Counted from the stretch's first letter, positions 16,269 to 26,103 are shown. The stretch is DNA of 64,000 nucleotides from Euryarchaeota archaeon UBA605 (GCA_002504905.1 DATY01000006.1:50352-114351), one strand, 5' to 3'. A program made the numbers and translations. Notes: generated by a model from the sequence alone, not told the origin.

Positions 16269-17060
16269 TCAACAATTATTTAATATTTTAATATCACCAT
16301 TTTGATTAATTTCAATTGCATCCCCATCTTCTAGTTGATAAATTTCTTTAGGTAAATCAGGAGTTCTAAATCCTTCTGAAATATTTTTTGAACTAGCATA
16401 ATTATGAGTCACTAGAACTAAACTTTCAGGAAACATTTTCCAGAATCTTATTACATCACTCGGCGTATAGTGATAAGGAAAATCACCTATATCTGGCATC
16501 CCCATTTCAAGTATTACAACATCAGCATCTTCCGCTCTTTTCTCAATCTCTTCACAAGGTCCCGAATCGCCACAATGTAATATTTTTATTCCAGATTTAT
16601 GTATTAATTCATATCCATGAGGATCAGTCTCGGGAGTATGGCAAACAGGAAATCTATCAAAACTCCAATTAGTTCCTGTCAATTCTAAAGTTTCTTCCTC
16701 ATACCATTCAGCCATATCTTCAACTTCATCTAAACTACCTGGAAATCCTACATCGCATAGTTTTGATAGTTTTTCTTTACCTCCTGGTCTGAGATATATT
16801 TTCAATTCATGTTCTTTCATGGGGTCAGAGATATATTTTCTTTCGAGCATAAAGAATGGGAATCCAAATGTGTGATCAGCATGCCAGTGAGTGAATAATA
16901 AATGCTCAATTTCTGATGTTTTCAAACCTTTTCTTCTGAGCTGTGTAATTAATGTTGGAGGCGTATCAATCAAAATCTTCCCATCAACTAGAGTTAATGC
17001 ATGAAGTCTTCCAGATGGAGTAAAAGCATTCCCGGTGCCCAAGAAGTCGATGCGAATCAC
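16269..17060 (-). CDS. Metallo-beta-lactamase-fold hydrolase, RNase Z-like
   Basis: A 263-residue protein with the two-zinc motif 'THWHADH' (57-63), a downstream His near 'CHTPETD', 'LHCGDSGPCEE' for the bridging Asp, and 'LVTHNYAS' for the last His. The N-terminal 'FLGTGNAFTPSG' is shared by RNase Z and related phosphodiesterases. tRNase Z usually carries an exosite insertion and is about 300 residues; the insertion seems short or absent here. So tRNA 3' processing is possible, a cyclic-nucleotide or small-ester hydrolase equally so. It is divergent from the diflavin reductase. Confidence 0.8.
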   Translation of the reverse strand: MIRIDFLGTGNAFTPSGRLHALTLVDGKILIDTPPTLITQLRRKGLKTSEIEHLLFTHWHADHTFGFPFFMLERKYISDPMKEHELKIYLRPGGKEKLSKLCDVGFPGSLDEVEDMAEWYEEETLELTGTNWSFDRFPVCHTPETDPHGYELIHKSGIKILHCGDSGPCEEIEKRAEDADVVILEMGMPDIGDFPYHYTPSDVIRFWKMFPESLVLVTHNYASSKNISEGFRTPDLPKEIYQLEDGDAIEINQNGDIKILNNC

Positions 17061-17184
17061 GGCTCTCGACTATACACCTAAGACTTGACTTAATCGCTTC
17101 GAAGATGATACAAGTTCATCCTTCTATAGACATCTATTCATAAACATGTTTCAACTCGGGCAACTACTAGTTTGAGGTTTTGTG

Positions 17185-19026
17185 ATGTCCGACTCTCGTT
17201 CAATTTTAATTTTATACGGTTCGCAATCTGGTAATTCAGAAGATATAGCCATTCAAACGGGCAAGGCGGCAGTTGAATACAACTTACTACCCACAGTAAG
17301 GGCCATGGACGAAATAACAATTGATGAATTTGTAGGGCAATCTAGGGTCCTAATCTGTTGTAGTACTTGGGGTGATGGAGAACAGCCAGACAACGCTGAA
17401 GATCTTTGGGAAGCTGCTAACAGTGGTTCTATAGAATCATTGGATGGCTTACACTTTTCCGTTCTAGCTTTAGGGGACTCTTCATACGACCTGTTTTGTG
17501 AATCCGGAAAAGAGTGGGACAATTGGTTAGAATCTAAAGGGGCCACAAGGATTCATGATAGAGTTGATTGTGATGTGGATTATGAAGAACCCGCACAATT
17601 ATGGTCGGATGCAGTTCTGAAGAAAATGTCCACCGTTGAAGAAATACAAAATTCTTCAACATTAACTGAAAATGAAGAAACTACTGATTCTACAATTCAA
17701 GAGACAGAATTAATTGAGGAGTTGCCAACTAAAGAAAAACCAACTAAGTCGCAGTGGAATGCTAAGAATCCATACACTTCTTATCTAACTGAAAATTATA
17801 TCCTTAATGGTGAAGGCTCCGGTAAAGAGACTCGCCATATTGTTTTTGACTTAGGAGACTCAGGTTTGGAATATAAGGCAGGAGACGCTCTTGGAGTTGT
17901 CCCGATTTGTCCACCTGAAATTGTTTCCGATCTTCTTTCACTGGGTGGCTTCACAGGTGATGAAGAAGTTGAGACGAATCTTGGAGCTTGTAGTTTACGT
18001 GAGGCTCTTACAACAAGATATGAAGTCCACAGGGTTTCAAAAAAATGGATTGAAAATTTAGGCTCGAAAGTAGTTAGTGGAGACGGCTCAATTGAAATTA
18101 GGATCGTTAGTCGAGATAGGATCTCAACTTCTGACGGAAGTTCAGTGATTAGTTGGCAAGGCTCAGGAGAACCAGACGACACTCCTTCCGGATATTCTCA
18201 AATAATGTCTCCGAATAACCCAACCGAAGTACTCTGGAATAAATTAACTTCAGACCCGAAAGAAATGGAAGATTATATGTGGACTAGAGATTATATCGAT
18301 ACTTTAAGAGATTTCAATAATATTTCATTTTCTCCACAAGAATTTATTGATGGAATGGACCGACTTAAACCAAGATTATATTCTATTGCAAGCAGCCCTG
18401 ACCATGAACCAGGTACTGTACATTTAACCGTAGGAATAGTAAGATATAGTTATCATGATAGAGATAGAGCTGGACTAACAACAGGATATCTTTCTGACAG
18501 ATGTGAGGTTAGTGAAACACCTATTGGAGTATTTATGTCACCTACAAGATCATTTATTCTCCCAGAAAATGGAGATATTGATTGTATTATGGTAGGCCCA
18601 GGTACTGGAATAGCTCCTTTTAGGGCCTTTTTACAACAAAGAGACATTAACGGAGATAAAGGTAGAAATTGGTTATTCTTTGGAGATTGGACTGAAGCAG
18701 GAGAATACTATTACAAAGAAGAAATGGATGATTGGAAAAATCGAGGAGTTTTAGACAAACATGATCTCGCTTGGTCCCGTGATGGCTCAGAGAAAGTTTA
18801 TGTCCAACATCTAATGAAAAAGAATGGTTCAGAAATTTGGGAATGGATAAATGGTGGAGGGTATTTCTATGTGTGTGGAGATAAGTCTCGTATGGCTAAG
18901 GATGTTCATCAAACATTGATTGATATTTGTTCGGAACATGGTGAAATGAGCCCGGAAGACGCAAAGTCATTCGTTGAAGATGTAATGATGAAGAAAGAAA
19001 AGCGATATCTGAGAGACGTATATTAA
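17185..19026 (+). CDS. Diflavin reductase (sulfite reductase flavoprotein/P450-reductase type)
   Basis: About 613 residues. An N-terminal flavodoxin domain has the FMN loop 'YGSQSGNSED' (11-20). After an acidic linker comes the FAD domain with 'RLYSIASS' near residue 396, and the NADPH domain with 'GPGTGIAPFRAF' near 471 and 'YVCGDKSRMAKDVH'. The C-terminal 'VEDVMMKKEKRYLRDVY' matches CysJ and P450 reductases, ending in an aromatic residue. Electrons pass from NADPH through FAD and FMN to a partner hemoprotein. No CysI or P450 gene is adjacent, so the partner is unknown; the oxygenases in the window are possible but unproven clients. There is an ATG at 17185 directly after a GTG at 17182. Confidence 0.9.
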   Translation: MSDSRSILILYGSQSGNSEDIAIQTGKAAVEYNLLPTVRAMDEITIDEFVGQSRVLICCSTWGDGEQPDNAEDLWEAANSGSIESLDGLHFSVLALGDSSYDLFCESGKEWDNWLESKGATRIHDRVDCDVDYEEPAQLWSDAVLKKMSTVEEIQNSSTLTENEETTDSTIQETELIEELPTKEKPTKSQWNAKNPYTSYLTENYILNGEGSGKETRHIVFDLGDSGLEYKAGDALGVVPICPPEIVSDLLSLGGFTGDEEVETNLGACSLREALTTRYEVHRVSKKWIENLGSKVVSGDGSIEIRIVSRDRISTSDGSSVISWQGSGEPDDTPSGYSQIMSPNNPTEVLWNKLTSDPKEMEDYMWTRDYIDTLRDFNNISFSPQEFIDGMDRLKPRLYSIASSPDHEPGTVHLTVGIVRYSYHDRDRAGLTTGYLSDRCEVSETPIGVFMSPTRSFILPENGDIDCIMVGPGTGIAPFRAFLQQRDINGDKGRNWLFFGDWTEAGEYYYKEEMDDWKNRGVLDKHDLAWSRDGSEKVYVQHLMKKNGSEIWEWINGGGYFYVCGDKSRMAKDVHQTLIDICSEHGEMSPEDAKSFVEDVMMKKEKRYLRDVY

Positions 19027-19085
19027 TCCTCGAAATCAATACTGTTTTTCCGATGCAATCATAGTGTGTCTTTGTTTGCCATTAT

Positions 19086-20432
19086 ATGATGTTCAGGAGA
19101 GTCCTCATTGCGAATCGTGGTGAAATAGCTCTGAGGATCATAAGATCTTTACATTCTTTAGGTATTGAAGCTGTAATGATTTATGGAAGAGAGGATCGTA
19201 TTTCTACACCAGTTAGATTAGCTGATGAATCAGTATATATTCCTCGTGATGATCCTTTAGCCTCATATTTAGATATCGAAGCAATAGTTACTGCAGCTAA
19301 GGATGTTGGAGCTGATGCGGTGCATCCTGGATATGGATTTTTGGCAGAAAATCCTACTTTCGCAAGAAGATTATCTGAAGAAGGGATTGTTTTCATAGGT
19401 CCGAGTTCAGATGTTCTGAAGTTATTAGGCGATAAAATTACTGCTAGAGAAGCCATGGTTAAGGCAGGTCTACCGGTAGCAAAAGGTTCTCCAGGTCCAA
19501 TTTCTAATCCGGAAGAAGCATCCTTAATCGCCAATGATATTGGCTTTCCAGTAATTATCAAGGCAGCCGCTGGAGGTGGAGGTATAGGGATGCAGGTAGT
19601 AGAATCAGAAGACGAATTTGAGTCTGCAATGAAATTATGCCAGGGCAGAGCATTATCCGCCTTCGGAGATGATAGAGTATTTTTAGAAAAATTTATCCAG
19701 GGGGCACAACATATTGAATTTCAAGTTCTTGGCGATGGTAAACAGGCAATTCATTTTGGAGAGAGATTTTGTTCAATACAAAGAAGACATCAGAAAATAC
19801 TTGAAGAAGGACCATGGTTATCCGATGAAATTAGGAAAGAAATTGGAGAGAAGGTTGTTGCAGGGGCTAAGGCGGTAGGATACTGTGGTTTGGCAACATT
19901 TGAATTCTTGAGAGATTCTAGTGGCGATTTTTATTTCTTAGAGGTGAACCCTAGGGTTCAAGTTGAGCATACTGTAACAGAAATGATTACTGGAACTGAT
20001 TTAGTCTCAATGGGAATTAGGGTTGCATCAGGAGAATCGATAAAGTTACTTCAAAATGATATTCAAATTAGAGGACATGCAATTCAAGTACGTTTGAATG
20101 CAGAAAATCCTGTAACTCTATCTCCCTCTCCTGGTAAATTATGGGAATGTCATTGGCCTGGTGGTCCTGGTGTGAGAATTGATACACATGCTCATACTGG
20201 ATATGATATGCCTGCTTCATTTGATAGTTTACTTGCTAAGTTGATTGTTTGGGCACCAACAAGAGAAGAATCAATTTCCAAATTAAATGCTTCATTACAT
20301 GAAATAAAACTGTTGGGCGTTGATACTTTGATACCTTTACATTTGGCTATTTTATCTGAAAGTGACTTCCGTAAAAGAAATATTACCATACATTATCTCG
20401 AAGAACACCCAAACTTACTTTCGGGAGGCTAG
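19086..20432 (+). CDS. Biotin carboxylase subunit of acetyl/propionyl-CoA carboxylase
   Basis: A 448-residue ATP-grasp protein that carboxylates biotin using bicarbonate and ATP. It begins with 'RRVLIANRGEIALRIIRS' and shows 'HPGYGFLAENP', the glycine-rich loop 'KAAAGGGGIGM', and the catalytic 'EVNPRVQVEHTVTE' near residue 285. Its length is that of a free biotin carboxylase with no fused biotinyl domain. The matching carboxyltransferase is at 62449, over 40 kb away, and no biotin carrier gene is in the window. The PfkB kinase follows after 3 bp in what looks like an operon, without an obvious link. ATG codons at 19086 and 19089 are both possible. Confidence 0.92.
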   Translation: MMFRRVLIANRGEIALRIIRSLHSLGIEAVMIYGREDRISTPVRLADESVYIPRDDPLASYLDIEAIVTAAKDVGADAVHPGYGFLAENPTFARRLSEEGIVFIGPSSDVLKLLGDKITAREAMVKAGLPVAKGSPGPISNPEEASLIANDIGFPVIIKAAAGGGGIGMQVVESEDEFESAMKLCQGRALSAFGDDRVFLEKFIQGAQHIEFQVLGDGKQAIHFGERFCSIQRRHQKILEEGPWLSDEIRKEIGEKVVAGAKAVGYCGLATFEFLRDSSGDFYFLEVNPRVQVEHTVTEMITGTDLVSMGIRVASGESIKLLQNDIQIRGHAIQVRLNAENPVTLSPSPGKLWECHWPGGPGVRIDTHAHTGYDMPASFDSLLAKLIVWAPTREESISKLNASLHEIKLLGVDTLIPLHLAILSESDFRKRNITIHYLEEHPNLLSGG

Positions 20433-20435
20433 ATT

Positions 20436-21401
20436 TTGGACATAGTAATTGTTGGTAGTATAGGTTATGACGATATCTCTACACCTGAAGATGAGGGCTC
20501 AGATCTTCTTGGAGGTGCGGCGACTTATGCAGGACTTTCTGCTGCATTTCATAGATCTGATGATATCTCAAATAACCCAAAAATTGGTATTGTTAGTGCG
20601 GTAGGTAATGATTTCTCTCCATCTGATCAATTAAAATTAGAATCAGCTGGTCTGAATCTAGCGGGTGTCGAAATGAGGGATGGTGATACATTTCGTTGGT
20701 CGGGCAGATATCATGGGGCAATGGAAGATGCAGAGACCATTTCTACAGATGTAAATGTGCTAGAAAATTTTAATCCTGAAGTTCCAATTTCTTGGACAAC
20801 GCCAGAGATACTATTCTGTGCTAATACCCATCCTGCTACCCAAGTATCTGTTCTTGACCAGTGCCCTAGTGCAGCGATAACCGCTTTAGATAGTTTCATG
20901 TTATGGATTAATTCTGAAAAAATCAAATTATCAGAGGCACTTCGTAAGGTGGATATTGCAATATTAAATGAAGAAGAAATATGTGCTATCGCAGAAGATA
21001 AATTACTTATTCGAGCTATAAGATCAGTTCAGTCTGGTTCTGCATTATTTGGTGGAGAAAGTGCTGGACCTGGGCCTAGATGTATAATTGTGAAAAGAGG
21101 AAGTGGAGGAGTTATTGCTAATTTCCCATTCGGCTTAATTGCCTTACCCGCATATCCAATTAGTAACGTAGTAGACCCGACAGGATGTGGCGATTCATTT
21201 GCAGGAGCATTTTTAGCGAATATTTCAGGTAGAGAAGGTGCATTAAATGATATTGAAGTAATCCGTAATGCTCTTATTCACGCAACAGTAACCGCATCTT
21301 TTACATTAGGCGCTTTGGGTTGCTCAAGTATCTCAAAGTTAGAACGTGGACAATATCATGCTCGAGTAGATAGATATAGAAGAATAGTTGGATTAACCTA
21401 A
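20436..21401 (+). CDS. PfkB-family carbohydrate/nucleoside kinase
   Basis: A 321-residue ribokinase-fold protein. It shows 'LLGGAATYAGLSAAF' for substrate contact and the second PfkB signature 'DPTGCGDSFAGAF' (about 247-259), which holds the catalytic Asp and anion hole. It starts with TTG three bases after the stop of the biotin carboxylase gene, preceded by a GGGAGG sequence in the end of that gene that can serve as ribosome binding site. Substrate cannot be assigned; sugars and nucleosides are both phosphorylated in this family. It overlaps the convergent gene at 21398 by 4 bp. Confidence 0.85.
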   Translation: MDIVIVGSIGYDDISTPEDEGSDLLGGAATYAGLSAAFHRSDDISNNPKIGIVSAVGNDFSPSDQLKLESAGLNLAGVEMRDGDTFRWSGRYHGAMEDAETISTDVNVLENFNPEVPISWTTPEILFCANTHPATQVSVLDQCPSAAITALDSFMLWINSEKIKLSEALRKVDIAILNEEEICAIAEDKLLIRAIRSVQSGSALFGGESAGPGPRCIIVKRGSGGVIANFPFGLIALPAYPISNVVDPTGCGDSFAGAFLANISGREGALNDIEVIRNALIHATVTASFTLGALGCSSISKLERGQYHARVDRYRRIVGLT

Positions 21402-23134
21402 TTTAATCTTCTAATTCCTTTCAGATGTCCACTATCATTACTATTAGATGTTCTACGCATTTGATTAAATCTGAGCAGCGTTTGTTCACCTGATAAGTCA
21501 GTTGGACTATGCTCCTCCCCTCTCGAAACTCTATTTACAACCTTGTCTAATGCATCTTTCGCAGAAGATGGTTCAGTGGAATTTATTCTTCTAATTCTAT
21601 TGTTCATATCTGCTTGATGTTCCTGATCGCTTCTTATCCTAAGATGTTGTTTTGATTGGAATCTAGCACCCTCATTTACTTTAACTCCATCTGGATCTCC
21701 ATATTCAGACGAATAATCTAATTCCCTTCTATCATAATTACGATGCCTTGGAACCAGTAATCTTTCAATTAAACCGACTCTTTTTCTCTTGATGGGCTGT
21801 TTCTTTATTGTGAGTTTCCCATCTCCGTATGAGTTCGCAATTCTAGATAGACCGGGGTACTCTCCTAAATCAGTTGGTGCAGGTAAAGATGCAATAATTT
21901 CTGCCTTTCTATTCAAAGATTGTTGAGCCTTTGCCCTCTTTACTAAACCAGGCTTACACTCAATTCTAACTGCTTCATCTGTAGGTTCCGGTAACGATTT
22001 TGAAAAATTATTATCTGGACTACGATTTAGCCCATTTGCAACTCTAATCATTTCAGCGCTTGACATATTTCTTTTTACATTCATTTCCTCTAAATGATAT
22101 TCTGAACCAAAAATTGAATCTACAGGTTCATTATTGGGATATTGGTTTGAAATATATCTATCAGGAGGCGAAGTTATCTCGGGAGATGAATAATTCACGG
22201 ATTCATTAGATGATGGTTTAGCTGGTTCAGAATCGAAAAGTCCTCCAGCTCCAAATCCAAAAATATCAGTTTCCATTTTTTCTGTAGCATCTTCCAATGA
22301 TGACTCTAGAAGGCTACTCTTCTTTTCATTATACCATTCTGGTTCATTTCTACCCCAAGCTTGTTCATAAGCAGAGGTTTTCTGATTAACTTCATTATAG
22401 CTAAAATCTGGGATCACTGGCTCAATATATTGATTCCTGATATTTCTTTCTTCAAAATTACTTTGTAAAGTAGTTTCCAATGATCCTGTAAATCTTTCAC
22501 TAACCTGAAAATTTTCATCAAGATCAGGAACTAAATCATCAATAACAGGGGCATTCAAAAGAGCTTTAGGCATAATTTTTCCTTTATTTTCATGTCTAAA
22601 TTCTCTTTCTAAACTATTCTTTGCTTCTCTAACTGATTGACCATTACTAACTTTTTCAATCATCATATGAACTTTCAATAAAACTTCTTGATCATTTAAT
22701 CTGGATTGAATGATATGGCGATCACCAATATTAGTTTCGATTACTAATGCTGGTGTTTTGAAGATAAAATGAGAAAGAACTGACATGCCTCCTAATAGAG
22801 ATACAGCATAACCCAATGGAGGGATTAGTATTGTAGCGCCTAGATAGCATGCTGCTGAACCCCAAATTATAATTCCACTAGGAATTGTTGGAATATCTAT
22901 ACTCCTTGTTCTTGAGATAGATGCTAAGTCTAATTTTATTCCTCTTCTTACATCATTGGAGAGTACTAGCTGACGCTGAGTAATTTCAATCCTGAACTTA
23001 CCCCCTACCCCAACCAAAGAGAGATTGCCGAACGTTGCCGACTCACCCTCATCCGGTCGAGCATTACGCCCGAACGTGTGCATCCAGCCCGCGAGCCACT
23101 CATTAACGATATAATAACTCGGTTTGTTGAGCAT
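21398..23134 (-). CDS. Membrane-anchored protein with long disordered tail, function unknown
   Basis: A 578-residue protein. Residues 1-80 look like a small beta domain ('GKFRIEITQRQLVLSND'), followed by a pair of hydrophobic helices near 85-125 ('GIIIWGSAACYLGATILI', 'GYAVSLLGGMSVLSHFI'), then a short beta region. From about 190 to the end the composition is charged, Ser/Asn/Arg-rich and of low complexity, as in an intrinsically disordered tail. The N-terminal plan recalls PH-like membrane proteins of archaea, but I cannot name a family. It precedes nothing obvious on its strand; the EF1A-like gene is 40 bp upstream. Confidence 0.7.
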   Translation of the reverse strand: MLNKPSYYIVNEWLAGWMHTFGRNARPDEGESATFGNLSLVGVGGKFRIEITQRQLVLSNDVRRGIKLDLASISRTRSIDIPTIPSGIIIWGSAACYLGATILIPPLGYAVSLLGGMSVLSHFIFKTPALVIETNIGDRHIIQSRLNDQEVLLKVHMMIEKVSNGQSVREAKNSLEREFRHENKGKIMPKALLNAPVIDDLVPDLDENFQVSERFTGSLETTLQSNFEERNIRNQYIEPVIPDFSYNEVNQKTSAYEQAWGRNEPEWYNEKKSSLLESSLEDATEKMETDIFGFGAGGLFDSEPAKPSSNESVNYSSPEITSPPDRYISNQYPNNEPVDSIFGSEYHLEEMNVKRNMSSAEMIRVANGLNRSPDNNFSKSLPEPTDEAVRIECKPGLVKRAKAQQSLNRKAEIIASLPAPTDLGEYPGLSRIANSYGDGKLTIKKQPIKRKRVGLIERLLVPRHRNYDRRELDYSSEYGDPDGVKVNEGARFQSKQHLRIRSDQEHQADMNNRIRRINSTEPSSAKDALDKVVNRVSRGEEHSPTDLSGEQTLLRFNQMRRTSNSNDSGHLKGIRRLN

Positions 23135-23174
23135 AAATTCATGTTACTTATTGAGGTTTTTTCTAGATGCCGAT

Positions 23175-24152
23175 TTATTGTAAAACAGTGGTACCAATTA
23201 TCCTCATTGGATTCGCGTCCAACTGAGTAATAATTATTCGAGGTGTGTTATTTTTTCTTGTCCAAAGAGGTACTTCCCAATCGACAGTCAAGTTTGATTC
23301 TTCAATACTATTTACTCTGCCGACAATAAATTGCATATCTGTCGCAGCATGGATCACGTCACCAACTTGTAAGACTCTTTTTTGAAATGGTGCTTTTACT
23401 ACACTAAATGTAGATGATAAATTTTTATTTAATGCATTTGAATCAGCATGAACAATCATACATCCTCTGTGTAAAGCCTCTTCTCTTAGATTTCTAATTG
23501 CTAAACCGACTCGGTCTCCAGAGATTGCATAATCAACATCATCATCCATGACTTGTAAACTTCGGACTATTCCATTTTCATCTGCTGGAAGAACTTGAAT
23601 AGTATCATGCTTTGAAACGATACCTGATTGTACGTAACCTATTGCAACCAACCCTACTCCTTTCACATTAAAAAATTGATCAACTGGGAGAATTAACTGA
23701 GAATCTTCATCTTCAATATTTTCCATAAAAGAGAATAATTTTTCTCTAATACTGTGTTCATCAGGTAATTGCTCAAATAATTCCCAGTGACTTAATCCAG
23801 ACTGTTTCATTATAATTTTTACTTGTTCTGGATCTATCCAGTCTCCTGATTCTGGATTAATAATTACTAATCCCTTCTTAATTTCTGCACATCCAAATGA
23901 TACACATATTTCCCCTAGTGCCGAATCAATCTTTGATATTTCGATGATCCCTGCTTTAGCCACATTTAGTACTGAAAGTAATGGTCTTATTTTCTCCGGA
24001 TGTTTAAGAGGTCTGAGTAATGATATTATCTCGATTTTTCCATTTCTTTCTTCTTTGTGAACGTATGACTCAATATCTCTGACATCTCCTTTTTTAGCAA
24101 TCTTTTTCGCTAAGGATTCTGAACCAACAAAGGCAATATTGAGTACTGGCAT
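23175..24152 (-). CDS. EF1A/SelB-like protein lacking the GTP-binding loop
   Basis: A 325-residue protein whose C-terminal two thirds match domains 2 and 3 of translational GTPases: 'VDQFFNVKGVGLVAIGYVQS' followed by 'GDRVGLAIRN' and 'LHRGCMIV'. The N-terminal 150 residues still fold like the G domain, but 'AFVGSESLAKKIAKKG' replaces the GxxxxGK[ST] loop and no NKxD motif is present. It therefore should not hydrolyse GTP in the usual way. It may be a decayed paralogue of aSelB or EF1A that binds RNA or a partner. No selenocysteine genes are in the window. Confidence 0.75.
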   Translation of the reverse strand: MPVLNIAFVGSESLAKKIAKKGDVRDIESYVHKEERNGKIEIISLLRPLKHPEKIRPLLSVLNVAKAGIIEISKIDSALGEICVSFGCAEIKKGLVIINPESGDWIDPEQVKIIMKQSGLSHWELFEQLPDEHSIREKLFSFMENIEDEDSQLILPVDQFFNVKGVGLVAIGYVQSGIVSKHDTIQVLPADENGIVRSLQVMDDDVDYAISGDRVGLAIRNLREEALHRGCMIVHADSNALNKNLSSTFSVVKAPFQKRVLQVGDVIHAATDMQFIVGRVNSIEESNLTVDWEVPLWTRKNNTPRIIITQLDANPMRIIGTTVLQ

Positions 24153-24209
24153 AATTATCCGAAACGTCTTTACTTGTTGAAAGGAACGGTGATTTGAATT
24201 CTAAATTTA

Positions 24210-24659
24210 CTAACTCATTGCATCTCTAGCTTTCTGTGCTGAGTCCCACATTTCTTTCTCTTCATCTGTTTTTGGTTTAAATTGAGGTATATTAATTGCT
24301 TTCATGTCCCTATCAATTGCAACCATAAAGAAGAAACCAGAACAAATCTCTTCACCAACCCATTCAGATCTTGATAATCTACATGAGATTACATGAATTC
24401 CTGCTGTCCGAGGAGATGTCCAGACGACTCTTGCAGTAGTTCTGATTACATCTCCCTGATATGCCGGTCTTCTAAATTTTAGTGCATCAACAGATATAGT
24501 TACAAAGTTCCTATGAGCAAATTTAGATGCCGCCATTCCTGCTGCTGTATCCATGATTGACATTAGTCTTCCTCCAAATAACGTATCAAGTGCATTAGTG
24601 TCCCCAGGAAACACCTCATTTAGTTGAATTACAGGGTCTGTTGAATAGGCCTCGTTCAT
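24210..24659 (-). CDS. Hotdog-fold acyl-CoA thioesterase (YciA/BFIT type)
   Basis: A 149-residue protein from the ATG at 24659, which has a GAGAGGAG ribosome-binding sequence just upstream; a TTG six codons earlier lies inside that sequence. The hotdog helix carries 'NALDTLFGGRLMSIMDTAAG', with the Asn and Asp typical of YciA-type thioesterases, and 'SVDALKFRRPAYQGDVI' follows. It hydrolyses fatty or short acyl-CoA to the free acid and CoA. Length is normal for a single-domain enzyme. It fits the acyl-CoA genes of the window but is not next to them. Confidence 0.88.
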   Translation of the reverse strand: MNEAYSTDPVIQLNEVFPGDTNALDTLFGGRLMSIMDTAAGMAASKFAHRNFVTISVDALKFRRPAYQGDVIRTTARVVWTSPRTAGIHVISCRLSRSEWVGEEICSGFFFMVAIDRDMKAINIPQFKPKTDEEKEMWDSAQKARDAMS

Positions 24660-24765
24660 GTCTATCGCTCCTCTCAAATACTCATCAAACTTGAACCCAT
24701 CATATTATTTTATCAATTTAGGGACATTTTCTGACCGTTGTATTCAATCCTAAGTACTGTTTCGG

Positions 24766-25569
24766 ATGCATATGGATTTGCCAGCCTTGGTTTGGGAAGA
24801 GTTCCAATTTAATGACCCGGATGGCGGAAAAATTATCTTTTGGCCTCATATTCCTTGTATCCGAATGCCAGTTAAGTTACGTTCTCATTCTAATTTCCAT
24901 GGAGTGGCATTTTTGACATCATCAATAGATCTTAAATCTTGGATTATTGAGGATAAACAGGAGAAAGAAAGTCCAGGAGTTCATAGAGATTCTGCTATTG
25001 CTTCTGGAACAGTTCTAGGTCGTTTAATGACTGACTTAAACGAACTCGAATTAGATGGACCTGTAATTCCTGATCCTGAACAGTTACGTCTATTATTACA
25101 TGCCAAAAATTCAAGAGGCGGGCTTCCAATTTATGCAATTGAACCAGATCTAGAAGATGAAGAATGGGTTGATTGGCAGATAAAGAGTGCAGATCAACAA
25201 GTTACTTATTCAAATTTAATTTTGACATTAACGACTGGAAGAAGATGGAAAAAAATAAGAATGAATGCGATTAAATCAGTTACAAGTTCTAAGCTAGTTG
25301 ATGCAAACTTGGGCGCTGCATCGGCTTCTTGTTTGACCTGGTGGATAGAAGAACAGAGAGGAATCTCCGATGAATTAAAAATCCTTAGGGATGAAAGATT
25401 TGTTTCAAGGATTCGCGGGGCTTTAGCTAATCTAAGAAATAGTTCTGATATGAATCATAAATTAGATGAATTAACTTTAATGGTACCTATTCATCAGGCA
25501 TGGTTACCATCAATAAGAAAAGCGATTACTTCATGTACGAATGTTGAGGAGATAACCCCGGAGGAATGA
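24766..25569 (+). CDS. Protein of unknown function, first of a four-gene run
   Basis: A 267-residue soluble protein that I do not recognise. ATG codons at 24766 and 24772 are both candidates. The N-terminal half is mixed alpha/beta, with a Trp-rich 'EDEEWVDWQ' near residue 130; the C-terminal part is helical and basic ('RRWKKIRMNAIKSVTSSK'). No catalytic motif, signal peptide or membrane span is visible. It overlaps the next gene by 4 bp (ATGA), so the two are translationally coupled. Confidence 0.65.
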   Translation: MHMDLPALVWEEFQFNDPDGGKIIFWPHIPCIRMPVKLRSHSNFHGVAFLTSSIDLKSWIIEDKQEKESPGVHRDSAIASGTVLGRLMTDLNELELDGPVIPDPEQLRLLLHAKNSRGGLPIYAIEPDLEDEEWVDWQIKSADQQVTYSNLILTLTTGRRWKKIRMNAIKSVTSSKLVDANLGAASASCLTWWIEEQRGISDELKILRDERFVSRIRGALANLRNSSDMNHKLDELTLMVPIHQAWLPSIRKAITSCTNVEEITPEE

Positions 25570-26099
25570 TAATGGATGAAACCAAAATTAACCTTGACGT
25601 TGAAACACAGACTTTTCGTTTCACTCCATCAGAGCCAATAAACCATGAAGAAGCTGTCAGTTTAGGTAATGGAATTAAATCGGGAGAATTTGTTGTAATT
25701 ATCCATGAAAACCCTCACGCAACACTTGTAGTTGAACCTGAGGGGTCCGTTTTAGTTCATGGGATTTCAAGAACCGAAGTTGCTCGTTTAGCGGTACAAG
25801 AATTATTACTTACTCTTGGTATGTCAGATGAATGGCTGTTAGTTGAGTCAGGTGAAATGATAATTCGATTTTCCTTAGGTAGAGCTGTGTTAATGCAGTT
25901 AGCAGCAGATCGTTTTTCCGAGATCAATCTAGATTCTAGAATTGGTGCTTTGAGGATAAATGCCGAAAGACATAAATGTAGTATTTTATTATTCAATAAT
26001 GGGCATGGTATAGTGATGAAACAGACCTCTAAAAGAATAGCAGAGATGGCAATTAGACATTGGTCATCACAGTTGAATGATGAGGGCGCATTGGCGTGA
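25566..26099 (+). CDS. TBP-fold-like protein with two helix-grip repeats
   Basis: A 177-residue protein with two similar halves. 'HATLVVEPEGSVLVHGISRT' followed by the helix 'EVARLAVQELLLTL' in the first half parallels 'CSILLFNNGHGIVMKQTSKR' and 'IAEMAIRHWSSQL' in the second. This strand-turn-strand-turn-helix arrangement is that of each half of TATA-binding protein. The phenylalanines that intercalate at the TATA box are not evident, so it is probably not a working general TBP. It overlaps the preceding gene by 4 bp. The TBP comparison is pattern-based inference. Confidence 0.6.
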   Translation: MIMDETKINLDVETQTFRFTPSEPINHEEAVSLGNGIKSGEFVVIIHENPHATLVVEPEGSVLVHGISRTEVARLAVQELLLTLGMSDEWLLVESGEMIIRFSLGRAVLMQLAADRFSEINLDSRIGALRINAERHKCSILLFNNGHGIVMKQTSKRIAEMAIRHWSSQLNDEGALA

Positions 26100-26103
26100 G
26101 AAT

